Shown here one piece after another: positions 30,007 to 38,700 of a DNA stretch of 45,719 nt. The notes under the pieces were generated by a model that ran no database searches, was not told the DNA's origin, and saw only the letters and a program-made list of their open reading frames with translations. Source of the stretch: a marine gamma proteobacterium HTCC2148 (GTDB lineage Bacteria; Pseudomonadota; Gammaproteobacteria; Pseudomonadales; Halieaceae). The position numbers and the translations under genes were made by a program. The DNA lies in contig DS999223.1 of NCBI GenBank assembly GCA_000156295.1, positions 261,442 through 307,160 of the forward strand, in the 5' to 3' direction. Numbering within the stretch: the stretch's first letter is position 1; each line of letters begins with the position of its first letter.

Positions 30007-30824
30007 GTGAGCGATCCGAAGACGGAGTTACTGCTTGGGAAAAATGTTCCTGTAGTAGAAGCGTACAGCCCACAGCTGCTTTATCCCATTGCCAGATCAA
30101 CGGCACGGGCAGAGCTTGGTTTGACAGAGGAATTGCCTTTTAACGGGGTCGACCTGTGGCACGCCTACGAGGTTTCGTGGCTCGATGAGCGCAACAAACC
30201 GGTTGTCAGGGTGGGGCGTTTCTTCATTCCCGCAGACTCGCCAGCGATGGTCGAGTCAAAGTCCTTCAAGCTTTATCTTAACTCATTGAATGGCTCTCGT
30301 TTTCTGCAGAGAGGGCGGTGCGTGAAACCCTCAAAAAGGATATTGAGAATACGGTCGGGGCAAGCATTGAGCTTGAGTTGCTGCCGGTTGATGCGGTTGA
30401 ACTTGATGGTGGTATTCCAGACGGGCTTTGCATCGATGACCTGCAGATCAGTATCGACAGCAGCCCTCCAGGCGTGAATTTGCTGCAGGCAGGTGAGGAA
30501 CTAGTCGAGGAGGCTGTTTACAGTCACCTGCTGCGCTCCCTGTGTCCAGTGACCGGTCAGCCAGATTGGGCCACGGTCTATGTTCGTTACCGCGGCAGAG
30601 CGCTGACCCATGAAAGTCTCCTGCGTTACCTTATTGCCTTTCGCAAACACCAGGAGTTCCATGAGCAGTGCGTAGAACGCATGTATTGTGATATTCACAA
30701 GCTGGTGAGCCCGGAATTTTTAGAAATACAGGCGTTTTACACCCGACGCGGCGGTCTGGACATAAACCCGTTTCGCAGTAGCGACGCCAATCCCATTCCA
30801 CTATCCAGAATGAATCGACAGTAA
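30007..30824 (+). pseudogene. queF: NADPH-dependent 7-cyano-7-deazaguanine reductase QueF, split by a one-base frameshift
   Basis: QueF reduces preQ0 to preQ1 for queuosine in tRNA. The frame from GTG 30007 gives the N-terminal half, including the family ESKSFKLYLNSLNGSRF segment; after about 30303 it becomes nonsense. The true continuation (AVRETLKKDIEN, then SLCPVTGQPDW with the catalytic cysteine, RYRGR, HEQCVERM and YTRRGGLDINPFRS) lies in the next frame up to 30824. Inserting one T in the TTTT at 30300-30303 restores a full-length bimodular QueF of about 272 residues. Every key residue is intact, so this is either a very recent mutation or a base-calling error in a homopolymer. Confidence 0.88.
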
Positions 30825-30859
30825 CTACCAATAGGGCACCGCTTCAAGGCTCGCGGGAC

Positions 30860-30887
30860 TGGAAACTGATAGCGCTTATGGTATTAT
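30860..30887 (+). promoter_or_regulatory. Promoter of tRNA-Ser with GC-rich discriminator
   Basis: TGGAAA (30860-30865), a 16-base spacer and TATTAT (30882-30887) are followed by GCGCGCCC just before the tRNA. The -35 matches the consensus at four of six positions; the discriminator resembles that of the tRNA-Glu promoter. Confidence 0.6.
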
Positions 30888-30899
30888 GCGCGCCCTTAT

Positions 30900-30987
30900 G
30901 GTGAGGTGGCCGAGTGGTCGAAGGCGCACGCCTGGAAAGTGTGTAACGGGAAACCGTTCGAGGGTTCGAATCCCTCCCTCACCGCCA
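30900..30987 (+). tRNA. tRNA-Ser (anticodon GGA)
   Basis: This is an 88-base class II tRNA with acceptor GGTGAGG pairing with CCTCACC, D arm GGCCGAGTGGTCGAAGGC, anticodon loop CTGGAAA with GGA, a long variable arm (AACGGGAAACCGTT), T arm GAGGGTTCGAATCCCTC and encoded CCA. The recombinase-like remnant that begins 18 bases downstream suggests that its 3' end served as an integration site. Confidence 0.96.
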
Positions 30988-31005
30988 CATAAGTCGTTGT
31001 TTTTA

Positions 31006-31158
31006 TTATTTTTTTACGAATCGCAGCGCATCACAGGCCCATAATAGGCCCAATTCCTCGTCAAAGTGTTCAAGATCCAAACCTAATTGTTGCCCCACGA
31101 TCCCGGCTAAAAGTGGCGTATCGTCGGGAATGAATTTGGCGTAATGACGGATCAACAT
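31006..31158 (-). pseudogene. Probable tyrosine-recombinase C-terminal remnant
   Basis: A 50-codon minus-strand frame, too short for routine gene calling, reads MLIRHYAKFIPDD and continues through GQQLGLDLEHFDEELG to a stop at 31006. The RHYAKFIP stretch resembles the catalytic-tyrosine box and tail of phage/island integrases. A TAG stop lies directly before the ATG in the same frame, so nothing upstream remains in frame. Its place 18 bases downstream of tRNA-Ser, pointing toward the tRNA, fits an island integrase at its attachment site. The similarity is judged by eye from a short segment. Confidence 0.42.
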
Positions 31159-31534
31159 GTTCTAGAGAAGATCCCCTTACGATGGACCTTTTTACCTGTC
31201 CTATACTTAAATTTTCATCCTGCTTTTGATGATGGCTGCTATGACGTCGACGAACTAGGGGTCAAGGTAGTCAATGTTCTGAAGGGTTTTGAGGTCTAGG
31301 GCACCGCTGAACAACGCTGTGATACGGTGGTGACAAGCTAACTTGAGGTTATGGGTTGGCGCTACACCGGTGAGGCAAGACCGGCCGTTAGGGTGTTATC
31401 AGTCCCCAGTTTGAGTTCTATTGCCACATAAATATGACTCGTGATGTCCGCTTTTTGCGCAGAAGGAAATTAATTTTTCAGCACCACTCGTTACTGTGCA
31501 GTGAGTGGACAGGGTCGGCGGTTTTTGTGGTAAC

Positions 31535-31557
31535 TGAAGTGGCGCTTCAAATATAAT
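31535..31557 (+). promoter_or_regulatory. Dyad and -10 element before the PPTase gene
   Basis: A perfect TATAAT lies at 31552-31557, 36 bases before the start codon. The -35 position is poor, but the spacer is filled by the inverted repeat TGAAG-TGGCG-CTTCA (31535-31549). A weak -35 with a dyad across the spacer is a typical layout for an activator- or repressor-controlled promoter; no regulator gene is adjacent. Confidence 0.4.
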
Positions 31558-31593
31558 GTCTCGCTGGAATGACATCACATCGCGCGGGGGTGA

Positions 31594-32337
31594 ATGAATG
31601 GAAGTGAGCTGCTCAAAGCCGTCATCGGTTACGCCCGCACTGGTTTCAGGGATGGGTGTGGTCATTTGCATCTGCAGGAGACAGTGAATTTCTGCTCGCT
31701 TTTCAGTGACCTAAGTAGTCCGCATTTACGGGTTGCCTGCGCTGGTATTGCCTCGCTTCAGGGCGTTATTTTTCCAGAAGAACGGCTAGATATTCAAAAT
31801 GCTCACCCAAAGCGGCGCCGCGAGTTCATTGCCGGTCGACGAATGGCACGACAGCTTAGCCAGTCACTGGGTTTTCCTGACTATTCCCTGAGGCGTTCTG
31901 CACAGCGAGCGCCTCTATGGAGACATGGAGCCACCGGCAGTATTTCCCATAGCGCGACGATTTGTGCAGCAGCAGTGGCACGTAAGGCCGCCATTCCGGC
32001 CCTGGGTATCGATATCGAAGCGTTGGGCCGGGTGAGGCCCGAGTTGTGGGGCTCGATATTTACGGAATCAGAGCAGGAATTTCTCTACGCGCTCAGCACT
32101 ATAGAGGCGTGCCTGGCCGCCACAGTTATGTTCTCTGCAAAAGAGAGCTTTTATAAACTTCAGTACTCCATGACGGGCAATTGGGTTGGCTTTCACGATG
32201 TAGAGGTTAAGTTAATTGATGAGTCGCGCTGTCGAATTGCGCCCGTATCGAGTCAAGCTGATGTCTGGCATCAGCCCGATATTCACGTCGAGCGAGTTGG
32301 GTCAGATCACGTGGCAACGTTAATGCACATGAAGTGA
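31594..32337 (+). CDS. 4'-Phosphopantetheinyl transferase (EntD/Sfp type)
   Basis: This enzyme moves phosphopantetheine from CoA to the carrier-domain serine of synthetases. The 247-residue product has the N-terminal KRRREFIAGRRMAR motif, GSISHS, the metal-binding GIDIE (Asp140, Glu142) and FSAKESFYK (Lys183-Glu184), in family order. EntD/Sfp enzymes serve secondary-metabolism carriers. The natural client here is the carrier domain of the synthetase encoded at 35757-40022. GGGGGTGA precedes the ATG. The first 45 or so residues are not conserved in the family, so a later start is possible. Confidence 0.9.
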   Translation: MNGSELLKAVIGYARTGFRDGCGHLHLQETVNFCSLFSDLSSPHLRVACAGIASLQGVIFPEERLDIQNAHPKRRREFIAGRRMARQLSQSLGFPDYSLRRSAQRAPLWRHGATGSISHSATICAAAVARKAAIPALGIDIEALGRVRPELWGSIFTESEQEFLYALSTIEACLAATVMFSAKESFYKLQYSMTGNWVGFHDVEVKLIDESRCRIAPVSSQADVWHQPDIHVERVGSDHVATLMHMK

Positions 32338-32395
32338 CACAAGTGACGTAATGAACCATAAGCAGCAGACAGCAAGTTATCGAGTCCCTAAGTGA

Positions 32396-32424
32396 TTGAG
32401 TTTGCGGCTATTTCGGCTTACATT
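32396..32424 (+). promoter_or_regulatory. Possible promoter for the sbnA-sbnB-DUF418 operon
   Basis: TTGAGT (32396-32401), a 17-base spacer and TACATT (32419-32424) lie about 40 bases before the SbnA-like ATG, in the 126-base gap after the PPTase gene. This suggests that the three genes can be expressed apart from the PPTase gene. Confidence 0.5.
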
Positions 32425-32463
32425 GCGCTTCCGCTTTTAAACAATTTTTGACCGCGAGATGGC

Positions 32464-33483
32464 ATGAGAAATATACACACCTCAGTTTTGGAAGCCATCG
32501 GTGAAACGCCGATGATTCAGCTGGAGAGGTTCGGGGCGAGGGTCGAGCCAACACTGCTCGCAAAGCTTGAATTCACTAACCCCGGGGGTAGCATGAAGGA
32601 TCGAGCAGCGCTTGGCATGGTGGAGTGGGCCGAGCGTGAGTATGCTTTGCAGCCACAGGACGAAATTATTGTATCTACCTCCGGTAATCTCGGACTTGGT
32701 ATGGCGATGGTTTGTGCCGTAAAAGGCTACCGGTTAACCTGTCTTGTAGACCCCAAAGTAAATCCCTCCACCGAGCGGTGCATGCAACTTCTCGGTGCCG
32801 AGTTGGTAAAAGTTGATGAGCAGGATCATACTGGCGGCTACCACCTCTCCCGCTTAGATCGCCTGGAGTCTCTGCAGAAAGAGCGCCCTCGGGCTGTCTA
32901 CCTCGATCAGTACGACTGTCAGGCCGCAATCGACGCCCATCGGACCACGACAGGTCCTGAAATCTTTGCTCAGGTTGAAGGGAAACTTGATGCAATAGTG
33001 ATGGCGACAGGTACCGGCGGGAGTTCAATGGGGGTGGCCCAGTTTTTGCGGAAACATTCACCCAAGACCGAGATCTGGCTAGTGGACGAAAAGGGGTCGC
33101 TGGCGTTACCCGATAATGGAGGTGCAGCCCCTCGTTTTCTGAACGGGCTCGGTACCAGCATTGCTCCCGCAAACTTCGGGGGTGCCGAGGTGCATCAATA
33201 TGTCGATCATATTGTGTATGTCAACGCCGAAGAAAGTATCGCCGCCGCAGCTGAGCTGGCGTTGTCCGAAGGAATTCTCGTAGGCGGCTCCGGTGGTGCC
33301 GTCGTTCATGTCATGAAAAATTTGGTTGCCTCGAATTTCCAACTCGGCAGCACAATACTGTCACTCATTCCTGATCATGGCAGTCGTTACACGCAAACTC
33401 AATTCGATCCGGAATGGCTTTGCTCGATGGGGCTCGATGTGCCCTCAGTTACTTATTCTACAGTTGTGAAGCAGGACGCTTAA
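32464..33483 (+). CDS. sbnA: SbnA-like PLP enzyme (2,3-diaminopropionate biosynthesis)
   Basis: SbnA condenses O-phospho-L-serine with L-glutamate to N-(1-amino-1-carboxy-2-ethyl)-glutamate, first step to L-2,3-diaminopropionate (L-Dap). The 339-residue product is a cysteine-synthase-fold PLP enzyme: the PLP lysine is Lys45 in NPGGSMKDRA, the substrate loop is STSGNLG, and the phosphate-binding loop is GTGGSS. On sequence alone it could be a cysteine synthase or cystathionine beta-synthase relative. The gene four bases downstream encodes an SbnB-like protein, and this pairing is what identifies the pathway. It likely starts the operon. Confidence 0.87.
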   Translation: MRNIHTSVLEAIGETPMIQLERFGARVEPTLLAKLEFTNPGGSMKDRAALGMVEWAEREYALQPQDEIIVSTSGNLGLGMAMVCAVKGYRLTCLVDPKVNPSTERCMQLLGAELVKVDEQDHTGGYHLSRLDRLESLQKERPRAVYLDQYDCQAAIDAHRTTTGPEIFAQVEGKLDAIVMATGTGGSSMGVAQFLRKHSPKTEIWLVDEKGSLALPDNGGAAPRFLNGLGTSIAPANFGGAEVHQYVDHIVYVNAEESIAAAAELALSEGILVGGSGGAVVHVMKNLVASNFQLGSTILSLIPDHGSRYTQTQFDPEWLCSMGLDVPSVTYSTVVKQDA

Positions 33484-33487
33484 GCAG

Positions 33488-34510
33488 ATGACGTCGTCGA
33501 CTCTTTTTCTGTCACAGAATGACCTGATTGCTGCGGGTGCAACCGATATTGATCTTATCGGGAGTGTTCTAACGCAGGCTTTTCGGCTTCACACGGAGCA
33601 GGATTTTACTGCGCCACCCAGTAGCTTTTTAAAGCGTTCCGACTGCCCACATGTTGCCGATCGCATTATTGGTCTGTCTGCTCATGTGGGCGGTGAATTC
33701 AACATGGAGGGCATTAAATGGGTCGCCAGTTCGCATGTAAACCCCGACCACGGTCTACCCCGGGCCAATGCAGTCATTATTTTGAACGATCCTATTCACC
33801 GCCTGCCTGTAGCTATTATGGAAGGTGGGCTTATCAGCGCAATGCGAACGGCAGTCGTACAAGGCTTGGCGGCTAAGTACCTGGCCAGACCTGACGCGCA
33901 AACGGTGGGTCTAGTTGGCGCCGGTCGGATCGGTGCGCTGACGTTGTGGACTTTGTCTCAGTGGTTTCCACATATCAGTGACTACCGAGTATTTGATGTA
34001 TCGGCAGAACGAGCCCGCGCTTTCCAAGAGCACATGGAGCGGCAAGGCGTGAATGTATCGATCGTGAAATCTTTTCAAGCGGCGTTGGCCCCAGCAGATA
34101 TTGGCATCACTGCCACTACTGAATCGACGCCCTATGTGACTGCAGATGAATTTAAATCAGGGTCGCTATTTATGAATGTTTCGCTGATGGATCCGCAGTT
34201 TGATTTCGTGATGGCTGCAGACAAAGTTATAGTGGACGATTGGGAGCAGTGCGTGCATTCGGATAGGGTGCTGGCCAGAATGCATCGAGAGGGATTGCTT
34301 GATCGAGCGTCCATTCATGGCGAATTCGGTGAAGTGGTGTGCGGCAGTATTGCAGGCAGGGAGCACCCTGATGAGCGAATATTCTGGAACCCATTTGGTC
34401 TGGCGATAGAGGATATAGCGGTAGCATCGGTGTTGTATGAGCGGTCGCTGGCACGGCCGATAGGCCAGTCGATACAGTTGGTCGACCAGGAGTGGGACGT
34501 CCTTTTTTGA
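33488..34510 (+). CDS. sbnB: SbnB-like dehydrogenase (2,3-diaminopropionate biosynthesis)
   Basis: SbnB oxidatively hydrolyses the SbnA product to L-Dap and 2-oxoglutarate with NAD+. The 340-residue product belongs to the ornithine cyclodeaminase/mu-crystallin family. It has the SbnB-type GIKWVASSHVNPDHGLPRAN segment (Lys77), MRTAVVQGLAAKYL with Arg120, and a nucleotide-binding GAGRIG at 144-149. The stop overlaps the start of the DUF418 gene by one base (TGATG). An ornithine cyclodeaminase is the alternative, but the adjacent SbnA-like gene and the segment above favour SbnB. Confidence 0.87.
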   Translation: MTSSTLFLSQNDLIAAGATDIDLIGSVLTQAFRLHTEQDFTAPPSSFLKRSDCPHVADRIIGLSAHVGGEFNMEGIKWVASSHVNPDHGLPRANAVIILNDPIHRLPVAIMEGGLISAMRTAVVQGLAAKYLARPDAQTVGLVGAGRIGALTLWTLSQWFPHISDYRVFDVSAERARAFQEHMERQGVNVSIVKSFQAALAPADIGITATTESTPYVTADEFKSGSLFMNVSLMDPQFDFVMAADKVIVDDWEQCVHSDRVLARMHREGLLDRASIHGEFGEVVCGSIAGREHPDERIFWNPFGLAIEDIAVASVLYERSLARPIGQSIQLVDQEWDVLF

Positions 34511-35709
34511 TGACGACGAATAGCTCGGGGGGCCGTCTTGAGTTTCTTGATGTGCTTCGGGGTGTAGCGTTATTTGGCATTCTTACCGTCAATGTCTTCA
34601 GTTTCGGTGCTGAGTCTGCGGCGTGGGTCACCGCCCCTGATAGGGTGGCGTGGCATATCAAGTATTTTTTCTTTGAGTCGAAGTTCTGGTCGTTATATAG
34701 CCTTTTGTTCGGTATGGGGTTCTACCTGCAAGTATCGTCCGAGGGCTATTCCATGATCAAAAGCATTCGGCGCCTGACCGCGTTGATGTTGATTGGTTGC
34801 CTGCATGCCCTCCTGTTCGAGGGAGATATTTTGATGCTGTATGCCGAATTAGGGCTGCTATTACTTGTAGCGTACCGATGGCCTACCGCGATGTTAATGT
34901 CGTTGGGCGTGGTGCTGTTAATGAGCTTTCCTTTGGGGCATTTTTTTGCGGGTGACCGGGGTGACGATTGGCCGGCTAAGGACCATGCAGAGGCCCTGGA
35001 GTGGCTTCAATCCGATCGGGCGGATGCGGTTGAAGCCGTGGGAACGCTTCCCGAGATTGCGGTTTACCATGCCCAGTTTATACCTGAGAGGTTCTGGGAG
35101 GATTGGCAGTATCCGGATTCTGGATTGCTAGTACTTGCCCACTTTATTTTTGGTTTCTGTTTCATGCGAGGCGGGTGGCAATGGCTGCGTGCCTGTTCTG
35201 GAATTCAATTGCGCAGGATGTGCCTGGGGTTCTGGAGCCTGGGCATTGTTCTGATGTGTGTGGAGCGCTACCTGACGCATCGGTATGGATATTCGCTTTT
35301 CGAAGGGTCCGTGGCCTCAGAAGGGCTAGTTTTGCTCGGAGATTTGACCTACCTACTGGCTACCGTCAGTCTTAGCGCTGCGTGGTTTTTGAGCGTATGG
35401 ATCTGGGTTGACTGCGGAGCTTTTCGGCGGCTGAGAGCTTCTCTAGCGACTGCGGGGCGGCTGAGCTTGAGCTTATACCTTACCCAGACACTGGTATTTA
35501 CCAGCGTCTTTTATGGATATGGGCTGGGTTATGCTTATCAATGGGGTCCGCTGTCAGTAATCTGCTTTGCCGTATTCGTCTTCTTTTTGCAGTTACTGCT
35601 GAGTGCTTACTGGAGTCGATACTTCATATACGGGCCAGTGGAATGGCTGTGGCGTGTGTTCACCTACTTTGAATGGGAGCCGATTCGGCGCAGCCCTGTC
35701 AATCGCTGA
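34510..35709 (+). CDS. DUF418 multi-pass membrane protein
   Basis: The product (399 residues from ATG 34510; an upstream ATG at 34492 lies inside sbnB) has about ten hydrophobic segments. It shows the DUF418 hallmarks: an N-terminal RLEFLDVLRGVALFGILTVN, and a C-terminal GRLSLSLYLTQT with GPVEWLWRVFTYFEW. The family (YeiB-like) is uncharacterised but related to membrane acyltransferases. Its coupling to sbnB by TGATG places it in the pathway. It could export or acylate the product, which is inference. It converges on the synthetase gene with only 47 bases between. Confidence 0.87.
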   Translation: MTTNSSGGRLEFLDVLRGVALFGILTVNVFSFGAESAAWVTAPDRVAWHIKYFFFESKFWSLYSLLFGMGFYLQVSSEGYSMIKSIRRLTALMLIGCLHALLFEGDILMLYAELGLLLLVAYRWPTAMLMSLGVVLLMSFPLGHFFAGDRGDDWPAKDHAEALEWLQSDRADAVEAVGTLPEIAVYHAQFIPERFWEDWQYPDSGLLVLAHFIFGFCFMRGGWQWLRACSGIQLRRMCLGFWSLGIVLMCVERYLTHRYGYSLFEGSVASEGLVLLGDLTYLLATVSLSAAWFLSVWIWVDCGAFRRLRASLATAGRLSLSLYLTQTLVFTSVFYGYGLGYAYQWGPLSVICFAVFVFFLQLLLSAYWSRYFIYGPVEWLWRVFTYFEWEPIRRSPVNR

Positions 35710-35756
35710 CAGGTCGGTTCGACGGCCATATTTTCTTTAGTACCTGAGGTGTTGTC

Positions 35757-38700
35757 CTAGTCATAGTCAGCGCCGGATGGGAGCGGCATCGCAGGGTTGC
35801 CTGCGTGTATGCCACGGCTGAGGTGCATGGCTTTGAAAATAAGCGACTGGGGATGCACGGTGACGCCGGCTTCCAGGTTAGCACCGCCCATCAGCATTGA
35901 GCCGCAGTTAATAACAGTTCCTGCCCCTATCTTTGATCGCTTTACGGTCAGCAATCGTTCCTCAAAGCTGTGCAACTGCAATTGGCTGTTTACGATACAG
36001 TCGCTGCCAATGTCCACCGCGTGCCAGTCTGACATTTGAAGAGGCTGCCCGATCAGGGAACGTTTTCCGATTCGGCATCCAAACCTACGTAAAACTGGAT
36101 TGGCTAGTGCGGTACCTGACAAGGCAGTGAGTGTGCCCGACAGAAGCTTGAAAAAGCAATCCTGCGCCAGAAAATAGCTGAAGTGGCGTATTGACCAAAA
36201 AGGTGTTGTGTTATCTCGGCCCCAGTGCGCACCCACCAAAATATTTTTCAACCCAAGCGCGATTAAGAACAACAGAAAAGGGGCGAAGAGGCTGGTGATC
36301 AAAGCCGCGGAGATGTTACTAAAGCCTAATGTGTTGAGCGTTATAAGCAATAGCCCCCCCAGAAAAACCGTGAGGCCCGGCACAATCGCAACGGAGGCGA
36401 AGTCATTCAATAGGAATCGTGCCAGAAATATTCCCAGAGAGGGTGATGGGTGAACAGGTTGTGTCCGCCGCGTTGTTGTACCTATTTCAAGCGGAGGGTT
36501 GCCCGCAAGCACGCGTGGGATGTCAGGGCGATCCCGGTACTGGTTCCGATATAGGTGAGGCCCGATGCCAGTGGAGACCCCCAAGAGAAGGTTTCCGGGC
36601 AAAGGACCGTTCTCTACCATGGCATTGTTGCTGGCGAAAAATCCTGCCGGCAAGTCAATCGGCCGAGCTAATAAAAATCCACCATGCTCATCCAGAACGT
36701 TGCAGTAGCAACCCTGCGCCACAAAGATATTGGCGTCAGCGGTGAGATGCTCTGGCAGCAGGTTGACCAGGGCGTCACATTCAGAAGCGCCCACTTTGGA
36801 AAATTTTACGCCGGCCAGGGCCCGAAGATATTGCCCCGTCAAGCTCCAGCCCCACATGTGCTGTATCTGATTCATTTTCTGTTGCCTGTAACGGGCGAGG
36901 GTACCATGCAGGCTGGTCGAGGAAATCCAGCCTGATCGTGTCGGTGTGAGGCGCAAAAATCCGCACAATAACAGTGAACTTGCCAGGACGCCCAGCCAGA
37001 TGCCTACAGTACCAGCACCGGCAACCGCCAGTAGATCGGGCCAGTTTATCTGTTCAAATCCCAAAGTGGCTTTATTGAACGCGTCAAACCCTAGAATGTA
37101 GGTGCTTACAAGTGCTATAGCTGATCCGGGCAGAATGATCAGAGTTAACTCGAGCACCATTTGGAAAAAGACGTTGCGTGTATCTGTTATCCCCGCTTTA
37201 AAAGGGCCCATTTTGGTTGACTGCGGCGCTGTAAATGGCTGGGCGGCGCCGACTACGCGCCCCGGCACGCCATCAACTTGCACATTTTCACCGGTAATTG
37301 CGGATAATGAGGACATGGGCGTAAGCCATGAATTCGCGCCTAAACAGGCGCCGCTGTAGACCATGCCTCGGCTTCCGACACGTGCAGCCGCGCAAATATG
37401 AACAGGTTTGACGGTGCAGTGCTCACCCTCCCAGACCACCATACTGATTTGAGCTCCCGCTTGAATAATGGCGTTACGCTCTACTGTCAGTAATGACAGT
37501 GGGCCGAACCACTCTGTGCTTTGTGATATGTTTGCGCTCGCGTGAACGCTGGCACCGAGTTTACGCAACATCCAGTTGTAAAGCAGTTGACTGCGCAGTC
37601 CCTTGGATAATGGGCGTATAACAAAATCCGTTTGCTGTTCAGCCCACCATAGTTGCAGGTGCTGCGCCGAGAATTTCTGATATCTGCCGGGTGCGATTTC
37701 AGGCAGAAACCCAGACCAGCCCATAACCGCGCCCAGCGCCTTAACCCAGAGCAAGTTAACAAACGGGACCAGCATGTACAGGCCGTAAACAACGATTGTG
37801 GCGGTGATGAAGCCTGTTATGTCGCCTGCCAGAAGCAGTTCTTCTGGATTGACAATAGCCAGGCCCAGAACCGCGAAAACGAAGAGCGGCAGCCGAAGAG
37901 TTATGGCGCCGACGGCCTGCATCAGGCTGAAGTGACGAAACGCCAATGGCGTGTCTTGAGCTACGTCCCGCTGTTTTTGATCTTTAGACGCCCTCGCGCT
38001 GACTCTTTCATCGCGCGTTTTTGCAGCGGAGTCACTGTTGATGCCGAGATCTGCGATTTTTCCTGCACTGCGATGATCGCTAAGTAGACTCCTCACGCTG
38101 ACGTCGTAGCCCGCGCTTTGCAGAGTCTGGGTGAGTTGGGCGACAGCGATAGAATGCGCGCCCCAGTCCATGAAATCGTCATGCCAATTAAGGGATGCAC
38201 CCAATTCAGCCCGGCACATCGCAAGGACCGCCGGGTCTCTCTCGTGGTCACTTTCTGGGTCTTGTCCGGCAATCGATTCACCTGAACCGTCGGCAACGAA
38301 AAATTGTGATATCTGTGGCAGTGCTTGGCGGTCAATTTTGCCTGAGGCGGCGACTAGCTCGAATTTGTCCACCATAAAGAACCGAGTGGGTATGGCGTGG
38401 GGTGGGTGCGACCTGCCTATCAGTGCTTGTGCCCGCGAACGAATAGAAGAGGGCAGGGCTCTGATGCTGCCTTTTTCATCGGACTCCTGCCAGAGTTTAG
38501 GTGAGCGAACCAGCGCTACCAGTTCATTATTCTGACTACTCAGTACCGCTGTTTCGACGTCCGCGAAATGGTCTTGCAAGATTGACTCAATGGGCTGTGC
38601 TTCAACCCTGAATCCACGTACTTTTAATTGTGAGTCCAGACGACCATGGAAATGTACCCTCATTGTATAGGCATCAACATGGCAGCGATCTCCAGAGCGA

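Larger units (their letters stand above)
30988..31593. other. 606-bp gene-poor segment between tRNA-Ser and the biosynthetic locus
   Basis: Apart from the recombinase-like remnant and the promoter/dyad at 31535-31557, I see no intact gene. A 51-codon plus-strand frame (31144-31299, starting MTDQHVLEKIPLRW) is open but unrecognised and may be chance. The segment is full of stops in all frames and looks like decayed accessory DNA. Confidence 0.6.

Noticed and set aside
31399-31671. 90-residue minus-strand frame overlapping the PPTase start
   Set aside because: It overlaps the PPTase 5' end, has no recognisable motif and no ribosome site; treated as a shadow.
32464-33483. Ordinary cysteine synthase (CysK/CysM)
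   Set aside because: The fold is shared, but direct linkage to an SbnB-like gene with the SbnB-type GIKWVAS segment makes the Dap pathway the better call.
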